DNA of 64,000 bases, taken from positions 1-64,000 of the forward strand of contig DATAVB010000024.1 of assembly GCA_036267955.1 (NCBI GenBank). Reading direction: 5' to 3'. The translations under genes and the position numbers were made by a program. Shown one piece after another: positions 50,470 through 61,879 of the stretch (position 1 is the first letter of the stretch; every line of letters begins with the position of its first letter). The notes under the pieces were generated by a model. It was not told where the DNA came from and searched no databases. It saw nothing but the letters and a program-made list of their open reading frames with translations. The stretch comes from DATAVB01 sp036267955. GTDB lineage: Bacteria; Actinomycetota; Actinomycetes; Mycobacteriales; QHCD01.

Positions 50470-51261
50470 TCATTCGGTGGCCGATGGCCGTGGCCCCACC
50501 AGCAGCGCCTGGGCACCACGACCGATGGCGCCGTGCCGGTCATAGAGCGCCGACTCGGCCAGCCCGACACCCTGCGGTGACACGGTTGTCCGGGCCTGCA
50601 GACAGATCCAGTCGGTCTCCGGCAGCCGGTACAGGTGCACGGTCAGCTCCGGATTGATGAACCAGAAATCCGCCAGCGGCAACGCGCTGCTCGCGCCGTT
50701 GCCGGAATCGGCCACCAGCAGCACCCGCTGCAGGGGCGACATCGGCTCGCCGGCGACCAGCGGGAAGCGCGCGCGGGTCCAGACGGTCGCTGCGCCGAGC
50801 TGGTCGAAGCCGCCCTCGGCGAACCGCCATTCGACCGCCGCGATGTAGCCGCCGGGCCACGGCACGGAATGCGATTCGGCCGGCAGTGCCGGCGCAGCCT
50901 GAACGTCGGAGGCTGCGGCCGGATCGGCGATCGTTCTGATCCGCCAGCCCCGCGCCCGGGCGGCCACCCGGTCGCCGGCGCTCAGCTCGGCCTCGATCAG
51001 CTCGACGCTCCGGCCTGGTCGGACAATCTCGGCCCGGACGGTCAGCTCGGCGACCGGAATCGGCCCCAGGATGTCGACCGCAACGCGCGCGGTGACCCAG
51101 TCCGGCTGTCCGGAAGCGGCCTCGATGGCTCGACCGAGCAGCGCCGCCGGCGGGCCGCCGTGCTGCGCGCCCTCGTTCCACGGGCCTTCGGTATGCCGGG
51201 TGGCCCGGAACCGGTCGTCGGCCAGCTGTACGAAGAACGCGTCGGATGCCACGCCGAGCAC
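50470..51261 (-). CDS. Acyl-CoA thioesterase-family protein
   Basis: This 263-residue double hot-dog protein of the TesB-like/thioesterase-like superfamily has FRATRHTEGPWNEGAQHGGPPAALL, RVAVDILGPIPV and FWFINPELTVHLYRLP (read in parts). It probably hydrolyses acyl-CoA; substrate unknown. The GTG at 51261 is used; GTG 51252 is equally plausible. It is downstream of the bldC terminator on the same strand. Confidence 0.8.
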   Translation of the reverse strand: MLGVASDAFFVQLADDRFRATRHTEGPWNEGAQHGGPPAALLGRAIEAASGQPDWVTARVAVDILGPIPVAELTVRAEIVRPGRSVELIEAELSAGDRVAARARGWRIRTIADPAAASDVQAAPALPAESHSVPWPGGYIAAVEWRFAEGGFDQLGAATVWTRARFPLVAGEPMSPLQRVLLVADSGNGASSALPLADFWFINPELTVHLYRLPETDWICLQARTTVSPQGVGLAESALYDRHGAIGRGAQALLVGPRPSATE

Positions 51262-51316
51262 GGTAGCTCACCCCCGTGCGGCCGCCGGCCGCGCTGGTAA
51301 CGGCCGGGCACAGCAA

Positions 51317-51359
51317 ACGGCGCCGCAGCCCTCAGGTGTGGTGAGGGGTGCGGCGCCGT
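51317..51359 (-). terminator. Terminator hairpin downstream of bldC
   Basis: ACGGCGCCGCAGCCCTCA and TGAGGGGTGCGGCGCCGT form an 18-bp stem with one mismatch and a 7-nt loop, 45 nt after the bldC stop. A short TT-containing sequence follows on the reverse strand. Actinobacterial terminators often lack a full T-run. Confidence 0.7.
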
Positions 51360-51403
51360 GTGGTGCTGCCTGTTTTTGTTGCCGGGTGTGCCGGCCAGAA
51401 ACG

Positions 51404-51619
51404 CTAAAGGTCGCTGGGTGCCTCGGCCTCGGCGCCTCCGCCGAGCAGAGTCCGGACTTCAGATTCCTTGTAGCGGCGGTGGCCGCCCAGGGTCCGGATC
51501 GAGGTCAGCTTGCCGGCCTTGGCCCAACGGGTCACGGTCTTTGGATCGACTCGGAACATCGTGGCCACCTCAGCGGGTGTGAGGAGTGGCTCGGCGTCAG
51601 TCGTTGTGCGAGTGGTCAT
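51404..51619 (-). CDS. bldC: BldC, MerR-like developmental regulator
   Basis: This 71-residue protein is nearly identical to Streptomyces BldC in its core (EPLLTPAEVATMFRVDPKTV, TRWAKAGKLTSIRTLGGHRR). BldC binds DNA cooperatively through a MerR-type winged HTH and delays differentiation genes. ATG 51619 fits the family N-terminus (MTTRT); the frame extends upstream without homology. A good promoter lies at 51677-51705 and a hairpin terminator downstream, so it is monocistronic. Confidence 0.95.
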   Translation of the reverse strand: MTTRTTTDAEPLLTPAEVATMFRVDPKTVTRWAKAGKLTSIRTLGGHRRYKESEVRTLLGGGAEAEAPSDL

Positions 51620-51676
51620 GGTACGTCCCTTTCTGCCCCCGGTCGGCGCGGTGGGGAAATATGCCGGCCAGTTCCC

Positions 51677-51705
51677 ATTATGCACCAATTTCCTACAACG
51701 TTCAA
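51677..51705 (-). promoter_or_regulatory. Probable bldC promoter
   Basis: On the reverse strand TTGAAC (51705-51700) and CATAAT (51682-51677) are exactly 17 bp apart, giving a leader of about 50 nt before the bldC ATG. The surrounding bases are unusually A/T-rich for this window. Confidence 0.55.
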
Positions 51706-52017
51706 ATAGCCCGGCCAGCGTAATTTCACCCTTACCGGCAACCGCTGTGCGACCTAATCGCAGTGCGGCGCAGGCCGCGCAAAATATGGCAAACGCTCTA
51801 GGTACCGTACGCCTAACAGCCTCAGATAGGGAGGAAGCGTCCGCCGTCCTCTACAACCGGTCCAAGTTCGGTGACACATCGTGCCCTGGTAGGCCGCCGA
51901 CCGCTAAGGCCTCTAAGGTATGGGCAGAAGATGGCCTGCCAGCGTCGGCGGCGCGATCCGTTCCCGGTAGCTGACGGGGCCCATCTATCGGGCCAACACA
52001 CGCACCGGGAGACACCC
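51706..52017. other. Intergenic region between bldC and vdh
   Basis: About 310 bases upstream of the dehydrogenase hold no convincing gene. The dehydrogenase frame is open to 51871 but the extra 49 residues are Arg-rich and non-homologous. Several A/T-rich patches are present (for example around 51780 and 51820), but I could not identify a clear promoter for the dehydrogenase. Confidence 0.5.
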
Positions 52018-53097
52018 ATGAGCGTCTTTACCCACGACCTGCAGCCCAGTCGACACGAGCAGGTCGTGTTCTGCCAGGACCCAGCCAGCGGGCTCAAGGC
52101 CATCATCGCGATCTATTCGACCGCGCTCGGCCCGGCACTGGGCGGGACCAGGTTCTACCCCTACCGCAGCGAGGACGAGGCCGTCTCCGACGCGCTCGAC
52201 CTGTCGTACGGCATGGCGTACAAGAATGCGCTGGCCGGGCTGGACCACGGCGGCGGGAAGGCCGTGATCTGGGGCGACCCGGTCACTGACAAGTCCGAGG
52301 CCCTGCTGCGGGCGTACGGCCGGTTCGTCGAGTCGCTCGGCGGCCGCTACGTCACCGCCTGCGACGTGGGCACCTACGTGCAGGACATGGACGTCGTCGC
52401 CCGGGAAACCCGCTACGTGACTGGGCGTTCACCGGAGAACGGCGGGGCCGGCGACTCCTCGATCCTCACCGCGTACGGCGTTTTCCAGGGCATGCGGGCC
52501 AGTGCGGAGCACCGTTGGGGTACGCCGACCCTGCGTGGGCGGCGGGTCGGCATCGCTGGCGTGGGCAAGGTCGGCCGGCACCTGGTCGAGCACCTGATCA
52601 GCGACGGTGCCGAGGTGGTGGTGACCGACGTGAGCCAGGCCGCCGTGGACCGGGTCACCGCCGGGCATCCCGAGATCAACCAGGTCGGCACGGTCATCGA
52701 TCTGATCCGGTCCGACATCGATGTGTACGCACCGTGTGCGCTCGGCCATGCGCTGGACGACACGACGGTGGCCGAGCTGCGCGCCGCGATCGTGTGTGGC
52801 GCCGCCAACAACCAGCTGGCGCACCCCGGCGTGGAGAAGCTGCTCGCCGACGCCGACGTGCTCTACGCGCCGGACTACGTGGTCAACGCCGGCGGCGTGA
52901 TCCAGGTCGCCGACGAGATCGACGGCTTCAATTTCGAACGGGCCCGGACGAAGGCCGCCGGCATCTTCGACACCACGCGCCGGATCTTCGGGTTGGCCAG
53001 CGACGAGGGCGTGCCGCCGGCGGTCGCCGCGGACCGGCTGGCCGAACGTCGGATGGCCGAGGTCGGACGACTCCGCGGCATCCTGCTGCGCTCGTGA
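52018..53097 (+). CDS. vdh: Leu/Val/Phe dehydrogenase (valine dehydrogenase)
   Basis: This 359-residue NAD-dependent amino-acid dehydrogenase deaminates branched-chain amino acids. It has the dimerisation/catalytic domain with GPALGGTRFYPY and MAYKNALAGLDHGGGKAVI (catalytic Lys in YKNALAGLDHGGGK) and a Rossmann domain with VGIAGVGKVGRHLVEHL. ATG 52018 follows GGGAGA and starts the conserved region. Its position next to bldC matches Streptomyces vdh. Confidence 0.92.
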   Translation: MSVFTHDLQPSRHEQVVFCQDPASGLKAIIAIYSTALGPALGGTRFYPYRSEDEAVSDALDLSYGMAYKNALAGLDHGGGKAVIWGDPVTDKSEALLRAYGRFVESLGGRYVTACDVGTYVQDMDVVARETRYVTGRSPENGGAGDSSILTAYGVFQGMRASAEHRWGTPTLRGRRVGIAGVGKVGRHLVEHLISDGAEVVVTDVSQAAVDRVTAGHPEINQVGTVIDLIRSDIDVYAPCALGHALDDTTVAELRAAIVCGAANNQLAHPGVEKLLADADVLYAPDYVVNAGGVIQVADEIDGFNFERARTKAAGIFDTTRRIFGLASDEGVPPAVAADRLAERRMAEVGRLRGILLRS

Positions 53098-53219
53098 CCG
53101 ATAAACCGTGGGGCGGCGTGAATCTTGGGCTCCGGCACGGTAACCTAGAGCCCATTAACGATGGCATTGGTCGGGGCCGCTTTTAGGCCGCCCCGCGTTC
53201 TGTGCGAGGGGGTCGAGCC

Positions 53220-53405
53220 ATGGGGCGCGGCCGAGCGAAGGCCAAGCAGACGAAAGTCGCGCGTGAGCTGAAGTACTCAAGTCACGAGCCCGATTACGAC
53301 AAGCTCCAACAGGAGCTGTCCGACAGCGAACCCTCGTCGAGGAGTCAGTCCGACGACGAGGACAGTGACGACGAGTACGCACAGTGGGAACGGTCATCCG
53401 GCTGA
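53220..53405 (+). CDS. DUF3073 small acidic protein
   Basis: This 61-residue protein begins MGRGRAKAKQTKVARELKYS, the strictly conserved DUF3073 N-terminus. It continues with an acidic Ser/Asp/Glu tail (SQSDDEDSDDEYAQWE). The basic head and acidic tail are typical; function unknown. It is conserved beside purM in actinomycetes. AGGGGGTCGAG precedes ATG 53220, and a strong bidirectional terminator follows. Confidence 0.93.
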   Translation: MGRGRAKAKQTKVARELKYSSHEPDYDKLQQELSDSEPSSRSQSDDEDSDDEYAQWERSSG

Positions 53406-53454
53406 CGTCGGACGGCTGAGCACACTGAAGGCAGCGGGCATCTCGGACGCTTGG

Positions 53455-53496
53455 AACGCCGGCGTAGGCACGTACACGCGTGCCTACGCCGGCGTT
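53455..53496. terminator. Bidirectional terminator between DUF3073 and purM
   Basis: AACGCCGGCGTAGGCACG and CGTGCCTACGCCGGCGTT form a perfect 18-bp stem with a 6-nt loop, followed on the plus strand by TTC. It lies between two convergent genes and can serve both. Confidence 0.85.
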
Positions 53497-53542
53497 TCAT
53501 GCTTTTGTACGGATCTCCCGTGGGAGCCGAGGGTCGACAGAC

Positions 53543-54628
53543 TCAGCTCTGGTGCTGCCCGGTGAGCCGAGCCGTGCCCGATCCGGCGACGATCTCGCCG
53601 ACGACCCAGGCCGGTAGCTCCAGACCACGAAGCAGTGCCAGGTCACGGAGCAGCGCCAGGGCCGGGTCGACCGAGTCCGCTGGCAGCACGGCCACCATGC
53701 CGACACCCATGTTGAAGGTGCGCTCCTGCTCGGCCAGCTGCAGCTGCCCGACGGTCGCGAGCAGGTCGAAGATCGGCGCGGGACGCCAACTGCCCCGGTC
53801 CAGCACCGCGTCCACCGTCGCCGGCAACACCCGGGCCAGGTTGCCGGCCAGCCCGCCGCCGGTGACGTGCGCGAAGGCGTGCACCTCGGTGGCCGCGATC
53901 AGGGCCAGGCAGTCCTTGCTGTAGATCCTGGTCGGCGTGAGCAGCTCCTCACCCAGCGGTCCGCCCAGTTCGTCGACCACCCGGTCCAATGGCATGCGGG
54001 CCTGCTCGAGCAGCACATGGCGTACCAGTGAGTAGCCGTTGGAGTGCAGACCAGATGAGCCGAGCGCCAGCACGACGTCGCCGATCTGGACCCGATCCGG
54101 GCCCAGAACGGCCTCGGATTCCACGATCCCGACGGCCGTCGCGGCCACGTCGTACTCCTGCTCGTCGAGCATGCCCGGATGCTCGGCCGTCTCCCCGCCG
54201 ACGAGGGCGCAGCCGGCCTGCCGGCAGCCCTCGGCGATTCCGGAGACGATCTCGGCCAGCCGCTCCGGCACGACCTTCCCGCAGGCGACGTAGTCCTGCA
54301 GGAACAGCGGCTCGGCGCCGCAGACGACGAGGTCGTCGGCGACCATCGCCACCAGGTCCAGACCGATCGTGTCGTGCCGGTCGAGCGCCTGGGCAATGGC
54401 GAGCTTGGTGCCGACGCCATCGGTCGAGGAGGCGAGCAGTGGCTTGCGCCACCGGGTCACATCCAGCTGGAAGAGGCCGGCGAAGCCACCGAGGCCACCC
54501 ACCACCTCGGGTCGGGTCGCCTTCGCCACCCAGGGCTTCATCAGCTCAATGGCGCGGTCGCCGGCCTCGATGTCCACGCCCGCCGCGGCGTACGTGGCGC
54601 CCGCCTCGCCCTTGCTCATCTCCGCCAC
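53543..54628 (-). CDS. purM: Phosphoribosylformylglycinamidine cyclo-ligase (AIR synthetase)
   Basis: This 361-residue enzyme makes AIR from FGAM and ATP (fifth step of purine synthesis). Conserved blocks are TYAAAGVDIEAGDRAIE, LLASSTDGVGTKL, DLVAMVADDLVVCGAEPLFLQDY (in parts), GCALVGGETAEHPG and HVTGGGLAGNL. It lies 39 nt downstream of purF on the same strand. Confidence 0.96.
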   Translation of the reverse strand: MAEMSKGEAGATYAAAGVDIEAGDRAIELMKPWVAKATRPEVVGGLGGFAGLFQLDVTRWRKPLLASSTDGVGTKLAIAQALDRHDTIGLDLVAMVADDLVVCGAEPLFLQDYVACGKVVPERLAEIVSGIAEGCRQAGCALVGGETAEHPGMLDEQEYDVAATAVGIVESEAVLGPDRVQIGDVVLALGSSGLHSNGYSLVRHVLLEQARMPLDRVVDELGGPLGEELLTPTRIYSKDCLALIAATEVHAFAHVTGGGLAGNLARVLPATVDAVLDRGSWRPAPIFDLLATVGQLQLAEQERTFNMGVGMVAVLPADSVDPALALLRDLALLRGLELPAWVVGEIVAGSGTARLTGQHQS

Positions 54629-54667
54629 TTCACTCTGCCTTTTCCTGGGGTCCTTGTGCTGACGCGA

Positions 54668-56347
54668 TCACGGACGCTGCAGCGCGTCGGCCGCGCCCAG
54701 GCTGACCGAATGCACCGGCTCGGCATCCCCGCTGGCCGGCTCCGCGTCATGCGGCACTGGTGGGCTGACGCCCAGACCGCTCGCCGTGCCGAGGCCTTCC
54801 AGGACATGCTTACCCATCAGCTCGTCAACCGGCAGCGGGATCGGGTACTTGCCGTCGAAGCAGGCCCGGCACAGCCGATTTTTCGGTTGCTCGGAGGCGC
54901 CGATCAGGCTGTCCAGCGAAACGTAGCCCAGCGAATCCGCCCCGAGCGAGGCCCGGATCTCCTCGATGTTCAGGTTGCCGGCGATCAGTTCGGCCCGGCT
55001 GGCGAAGTCGATGCCGTAGAAACACGGCCACTTCACCGGTGGCGCCGAGATGCGGACGTGCACCTCCAGCGCCCCGGCCTCCCGCAGCATCCGAACCAGT
55101 GCGCGCTGCGTATTGCCGCGGACGATCGTGTCATCCACGACAACCAGCCGCTTGCCGCGGATGACGTCGCGTAGCGGGTTGAGCTTGAGCCGGATCCCGA
55201 GCTGCCGGATGGTCTGCGACGGCTGGATGAAGGTGCGCCCAACGTAGGAGTTCTTCACCAGGCCGATGCCGTACGGAATGCCGGAGGCCTCCGCGTAGCC
55301 GACCGCGGCAGGCGTCCCGGACTCGGGCACCGGGATGACCAGGTCAGCCTCGACCGGATGCTCGCGGGCCAGTCGGCGCCCCACCTCGACCCGGGTCGCG
55401 TGCACACTGCGGCCGGAGATCGTGGTGTCCGGACGGGCCAGGTAGACGTACTCGAAGAGGCAGCCGGCCGGCTTCGGCGCGGCGAACCGATGGGACCGCA
55501 GCCCGTCCGCGTCGATCGCGATCAACTCGCCGGGCTCGACCTCGCGGACCATCGAGGCGCCGACGATGTCCAGCGCCGCGGTCTCGCTGGCCACCACCCA
55601 GCCATGCCTATTTGCTGGGCTTCCCGCCTCTCGGCGCTCGAGTCGACCGAGCACCAAAGGATGCACGCCCTGCGGGTCGCGGGCGGCGTACAGCGTGTGC
55701 TCGTCGCAGAAGACGAGGCAGAACGCGCCCTCCAGTTCGGGCAGCAACTCCACCGCGGCCTGCTCGACCGGCTGGTCGGGGCGAGCGGCGAGCAGGCTCG
55801 TGATGATGTCGGAGTCGGTGCTGACCCCGCTCATCCCGGGCACGCCCTCGGCCGCCGCGCGGCGGGCCAGCTCGGCCGTGTTCACCAGGTTTCCGTTGTG
55901 GGCCAGGGCCAGGCCGGTGCCGGCCTTGGTGTCCCGGTAGGTCGGCTGGGCGTTCTCCCAGTTCGAGCCACCGGTTGTGGAGTACCGGTTGTGGCCGACC
56001 GCGATGTGGCCGCGGAGGCTGGCCAGGGTGGCCTCGTCGAAGACCTGCGCGACCAGACCGAGGTCCTTGAAGACCACCAGCGTGTTGCCGTCGCTGACGG
56101 CGATGCCGGCGGCCTCCTGCCCACGGTGCTGCAGGGCGTAGAGACCGAAGTAGGTGAGTTTTGCGACCTCGCGACCGGTCGGGTCACCGGGTGCCCATAC
56201 ACCGAATACGCCGCACTCTTCGTGCGGACTGTCGTCCTGTTCTCGGGCGGCTTGCCCTGGCCTATCGACAGCGGCGATGTCGATAGCGGTGCTGTTGATT
56301 GCGGCGTGGCTGTCAGTGGACTCGGGCGGGCCGGGCGGCTGCCGCAC
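54668..56347 (-). CDS. purF: Amidophosphoribosyltransferase
   Basis: This 559-residue enzyme catalyses the first committed step, PRPP plus glutamine to phosphoribosylamine. A propeptide of about 45 residues precedes the catalytic N-terminal cysteine in PHEECGVFGVW, typical of the B. subtilis/actinobacterial class. The glutaminase domain has VGHNRYSTTG; the PRTase domain has VVVDDTIVRGNT. CRACFDGKYPIP near the C-terminus is an iron-sulfur-type cysteine region. GTG 56347 follows GAGGAG. The C-terminal ~50 residues are variable. Confidence 0.96.
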   Translation of the reverse strand: MRQPPGPPESTDSHAAINSTAIDIAAVDRPGQAAREQDDSPHEECGVFGVWAPGDPTGREVAKLTYFGLYALQHRGQEAAGIAVSDGNTLVVFKDLGLVAQVFDEATLASLRGHIAVGHNRYSTTGGSNWENAQPTYRDTKAGTGLALAHNGNLVNTAELARRAAAEGVPGMSGVSTDSDIITSLLAARPDQPVEQAAVELLPELEGAFCLVFCDEHTLYAARDPQGVHPLVLGRLERREAGSPANRHGWVVASETAALDIVGASMVREVEPGELIAIDADGLRSHRFAAPKPAGCLFEYVYLARPDTTISGRSVHATRVEVGRRLAREHPVEADLVIPVPESGTPAAVGYAEASGIPYGIGLVKNSYVGRTFIQPSQTIRQLGIRLKLNPLRDVIRGKRLVVVDDTIVRGNTQRALVRMLREAGALEVHVRISAPPVKWPCFYGIDFASRAELIAGNLNIEEIRASLGADSLGYVSLDSLIGASEQPKNRLCRACFDGKYPIPLPVDELMGKHVLEGLGTASGLGVSPPVPHDAEPASGDAEPVHSVSLGAADALQRP

Positions 56348-56476
56348 TGAAATCTCCTCGGGGAGGCCGGGGCGGGACGCGTGCGCAACCTCAGGGTAAC
56401 CGAGCCGCGGTGGGTAGCTGACCAAGCCACGGCACATCACATGGCCCGAAACCGCCCCAAGTCGGTCGAGCAGCGA

Positions 56477-57265
56477 TCAACTGACCAGTGGGAGATACCG
56501 GGACAGGTCGCTGCGTTCGCCACTGGCGTTCACCCGGCCGCTGTCCAATGCCTCGTCCCAGCCGATCCGGCCGGTGCCCAACCGGATCCAGGTGACCGGA
56601 TCGGTCTCGATCACGGTCGGCGGGGTGCCGCGGGTGTGTCGCGGACCGGGCACGCATTGGACGGCCGCGTACGGCGGGATCCGCACCTCCACCGACCGGC
56701 CGGGTGCGGTCGTCGCGAGCACGTCGGCGAGCAGCCGGCAGGTGGCCGCCATGGCCGGCCGCTTCAGCGGTGGCTGGCGGTCGGGCGGCAACGCCCGGCC
56801 GAGATCGTCGGCGTGGACCGTCAGTTCGACCGCCCGGGAGCCGAGGAAGTCCCCGATCCGCAGCGGGCCACGCGGGGCCTGCACGATCTCGGCGCCGCGT
56901 ACCTGTTCCAGCGCCCTGGTCGCCAGCTGCAGCTCTGCGGTGTAGGTGGCCGTGATGTCGGCCGGGGTCGTGCCCCGGGCCGCGATCAGCTCCCGGTCTC
57001 GGATCTGCTCGGCGGCCGCGGGCAGTTTGGCGAAGTAGTCGGCGAGGCTGCCCGGTGCCTCATCGGTGAGCTGGGACAGCGTCGCGGTGATGGTGCGCAG
57101 GGTCTGCGCGAGATGCAGGACGAGATGGGCGACCGACCAGTCCGGCAGCGCAGTGCCCACCGCCCAGTCACCCTCGTCGAGAGATGGCAGCCAGTTCCCG
57201 ATCGCGGCGGCCTGTTCGCTTACGGCGGCGGCGGTTTTGCTGGGGTCGATCCGGCGGGCTGGCAC
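56477..57265 (-). CDS. MDMPI/DinB-like mycothiol-dependent family protein
   Basis: This protein of about 262 residues has an N-terminal maleylpyruvate-isomerase/DinB-like four-helix bundle (WSVAHLVLHLAQTLRTI, SRAVELTVHADDLGRAL) and a C-terminal sterol-carrier-like domain (TVIETDPVTWIRLGTGRIGWDEAL in parts). Such proteins are conserved next to purF in actinomycetes; function unknown. GTG 57265 (VPARRIDPSK) fits homologue N-termini; GTG 57331 is an alternative. No clear ribosome binding site precedes either. Confidence 0.8.
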   Translation of the reverse strand: MPARRIDPSKTAAAVSEQAAAIGNWLPSLDEGDWAVGTALPDWSVAHLVLHLAQTLRTITATLSQLTDEAPGSLADYFAKLPAAAEQIRDRELIAARGTTPADITATYTAELQLATRALEQVRGAEIVQAPRGPLRIGDFLGSRAVELTVHADDLGRALPPDRQPPLKRPAMAATCRLLADVLATTAPGRSVEVRIPPYAAVQCVPGPRHTRGTPPTVIETDPVTWIRLGTGRIGWDEALDSGRVNASGERSDLSRYLPLVS

Positions 57266-57388
57266 CGGTTGATCGTAATGAGAGGCGCGAGCCGGGCCGT
57301 AGTCCCCACCACGCAGCCCGACCCGCGCCACAGCTCAGAGCATGATCATGTCGAGTCGGTTCCCGGCCATTTCCGACTTTGGTGCGGC

Positions 57389-59617
<2,229 letters not shown>

Positions 59618-59651
59618 ATTGCCGCCTCCGCGGAGACGAGTACGTCGGCGG

Positions 59652-60332
59652 TCACGCCGCCACCAGCTTTCGTAGGACCGACGTGAAGATCGCCAGACCG
59701 TCGGCACTCGGGCCGGTCAGGCTCTCGATCGCGTGCTCGGGGTGCGGCATCAGCCCCACCACGGTGCCGGTCGCGTTGCTGACCCCGGCAATGTCCCGGG
59801 CCGAGCCGTTCGGATTGCCTCGCGCATAACGGAAAGCGACCCGGTTTTCGGCCTCGAGCTCGTCGAGAACGCGGGCGTCGGCGACATAGGAACCCTCGCC
59901 GTTCTTGACCGGGATGAGGATCTCCGCACCGTTTTCGTACGACGAGGTCCACACCGTGTCGGTCCGCTCGACCCGGAGCCACTGGTCGGTGCAGACGAAC
60001 CGGCGGCCGGCGTTGCGGACCAGGGCGCCGGGCAGCAGATGCGCCTCGCACAGCACCTGGAAACCGTTGCAGATGCCGAGCACCGGCAGCCCGCCGCGGG
60101 CCGCGTCGACGATCCGCTCCATCACCGGAGCGAACCGGGCGATCGCGCCGGCCCGCAGGTAGTCGCCATAGGAGAAGCCGCCGGGCAGGACGACCGCGTC
60201 CACGCCGTGCAGGTCGGCGTCGGCGTGCCAGAGCGCCACCGGCTCGGCGCCAGCCAGCCGGACCGCCCGCCGGGCATCCCGGTCGTCGAGCGAACCGGGG
60301 AAGGTGACCACTCCGACTGTGGGACCGCTCAC
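59652..60332 (-). CDS. purQ: Phosphoribosylformylglycinamidine synthase subunit PurQ
   Basis: This 226-residue glutaminase subunit supplies ammonia to PurL. The class I amidotransferase nucleophile is in LGICNGFQVL, the oxyanion region is LPGGFSYGDYLRAG, and the His/Glu pair is in LMPHPEHAIE. GTG 60332 overlaps the purS stop (GTGA), which indicates translational coupling. Confidence 0.96.
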   Translation of the reverse strand: MSGPTVGVVTFPGSLDDRDARRAVRLAGAEPVALWHADADLHGVDAVVLPGGFSYGDYLRAGAIARFAPVMERIVDAARGGLPVLGICNGFQVLCEAHLLPGALVRNAGRRFVCTDQWLRVERTDTVWTSSYENGAEILIPVKNGEGSYVADARVLDELEAENRVAFRYARGNPNGSARDIAGVSNATGTVVGLMPHPEHAIESLTGPSADGLAIFTSVLRKLVAA

Positions 60333-60559
60333 TGGTGGATCTCGAAGTCTTCGATCACCGGGTTGGCCAGAAGGGTGTCGGCGATCTCCCGGATCGTCTG
60401 ATCATTCACCTCACCGGGAATGTCGAGGACGAAATGCTTCCCGGCGCGGACGTCGGTGACGCCGCTGAAACCCAGCCGGGGCAGCGCCTGCACGATCGCC
60501 TGCCCCTGCGGGTCGAGAATTTCTGGCTTGAGCATGACATCTACGACGACGCGCGCCAC
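60329..60559 (-). CDS. purS: Phosphoribosylformylglycinamidine synthase subunit PurS
   Basis: This 76-residue protein is the structural subunit of the PurSQL complex: VVVDVMLKPEILDPQGQAIV, LPRLGFSGVTDVRAGKHFVL, ANPVIEDFEI. GTG 60559 follows AGGGAG; the longer open frame upstream is not homologous. It is first in the purS-purQ-purL series. Confidence 0.95.
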   Translation of the reverse strand: MARVVVDVMLKPEILDPQGQAIVQALPRLGFSGVTDVRAGKHFVLDIPGEVNDQTIREIADTLLANPVIEDFEIHQ

Positions 60560-60691
60560 GGGTGCTCCCTGCTCGGCTTCTACTACGACATTTCTCCTAC
60601 GACAATTCGGCCGGACCGCACCGCGATGCGACCCTGCCGGCAGCGTACCTGCTGGACCACCCGGCACGTCGGGAGGCACGGAGCCGCCAAC

Positions 60692-60752
60692 TTTCATGAT
60701 CGTGATCGGTGGTTGGGGCTATACCAACCAGAAACCGATCACGATCATGAAA
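60692..60752. repeat. Dispersed two-stem palindromic element, copy 2
   Basis: TTTCATGATCGTGATCGG and CCGATCACGATCATGAAA form a perfect 18-bp outer stem, with an inner stem TGGTTG/CAACCA and a GAAA bulge on the 3' side. Relative to copy 1 (19287-19349) the C-G closing pair of the inner stem is T-A here, a compensatory change. It lies 11 bp beyond the stop of the oxidoreductase at 60764, in a terminator-like position. Confidence 0.85.
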
Positions 60753-60763
60753 ATTGGGGTCGG

Positions 60764-61879
60764 CTAGAACGTCGTCTGCAACTCGACCACGCGACCCTGC
60801 CGCGCGGAGGTATTGACGGCAAGCATGATCTCCAGCGCGTGCCGGGCATGCTCGGCGCTGAGCACCGGGTGGGTGTCGTCGCGGACGCAGTCGGCGAGGT
60901 GGTCGACCAGGATGGCCCGCTGCAGCTTGTCGACCCAGGCGTCATGCAGGGCCGGCCAGCGCGCCGGCGCGACCCAGCCGTCCACTCCGGGCGCCACATC
61001 GGTCCGGTAGACCTCCAGCGGCTCGTCGCCGCGCGGGTCGTAGATGTTCATCGCGCCGCGGCGGCCGAAGATCTCCACCTTCGGGCTGCGGGAGGCGTGC
61101 ACGTTGAACGTCCCGTCGACCACCGCGAAGGTCGACCCGCCGAAGTCGAGCATGAACAGGGAGTTGTCGTCCGCCGTGACCTCGATCTCGGTGCCCTTGA
61201 ACGGGCCGCCGCGCACCACCCGGACCGGCTCGGTGATACCGCTGAACGCGGTCACCCGCTTGGCCGGCCCGAGCAGGCCGGTGATCTCGTGGATGCCGTA
61301 GACACCCATGTCCAGCAGCGGACCCGAGCCCTCCTGGTAGAACCAGGTCGGGTCCAGCGGCCAGCCGCCCGGGCCGCCGCCGGGGCCGGCGTGCGAGCTG
61401 CGGACCCGGGCGAACGCCACCTTGCCGATGGTGTCCGCGTCGAGCAGCCGCCGGGCCTCGTAGTACGGCGGGTGCAGCATGTCCGGCGGCGCGCAGACGA
61501 TCTTCACATTGTTCGCCGCCGCGGTTTCGATAATCGTGTCCGCTTCGTCCATTGTGGAGCCGAGCGGCTTTTCCGACACGAGGTGCTTTCCGCTTTCCAC
61601 GATGCGGCGGGAGGTCTCGCCGTGGAAGGTGATCGGAGTCAGGTTGACCACGACGTCGATGTCGGCCTTGTCCAGCATGTCGCCGAGCTCGGTGTACACC
61701 TCGGGAATGCCGAATTCCACCGACGCCTGCTTGGCCCGTTCGCTCGACGGGTCGGCCACCGCGACAAGCTCGACCTTGTCCTGGATGTGCTTCAGGTTGG
61801 GCAGCACGCCGTAGCTGGTCACGGCGATGGTGCCGGCCCCGAGAATGCCGAGCCGGAGTGGGCGCGATGCAGAGGTCAT
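60764..61879 (-). CDS. Gfo/Idh/MocA-family oxidoreductase
   Basis: This 371-residue dehydrogenase has LRLGILGAGTIAVTSYGVLP (Rossmann), VVVNLTPITFHGE, SEKPLGSTMDEAD (catalytic Lys in EKP) and DMGVYGIHEITGLLGPAKRV. Substrate is probably a sugar or cyclitol. It sits between purS and purC, with the dispersed palindromic element just downstream. It is not closely similar to the one at 12886-14235. Confidence 0.88.
   Translation of the reverse strand: MTSASRPLRLGILGAGTIAVTSYGVLPNLKHIQDKVELVAVADPSSERAKQASVEFGIPEVYTELGDMLDKADIDVVVNLTPITFHGETSRRIVESGKHLVSEKPLGSTMDEADTIIETAAANNVKIVCAPPDMLHPPYYEARRLLDADTIGKVAFARVRSSHAGPGGGPGGWPLDPTWFYQEGSGPLLDMGVYGIHEITGLLGPAKRVTAFSGITEPVRVVRGGPFKGTEIEVTADDNSLFMLDFGGSTFAVVDGTFNVHASRSPKVEIFGRRGAMNIYDPRGDEPLEVYRTDVAPGVDGWVAPARWPALHDAWVDKLQRAILVDHLADCVRDDTHPVLSAEHARHALEIMLAVNTSARQGRVVELQTTF

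Noticed and set aside
53098..53219. GGGGCCGC ... GCCGCCCC hairpin as a terminator of the dehydrogenase gene
   Set aside because: The arms pair only partly and the site is close to the DUF3073 ribosome binding site, so a promoter or leader structure is as likely; not listed as a feature.
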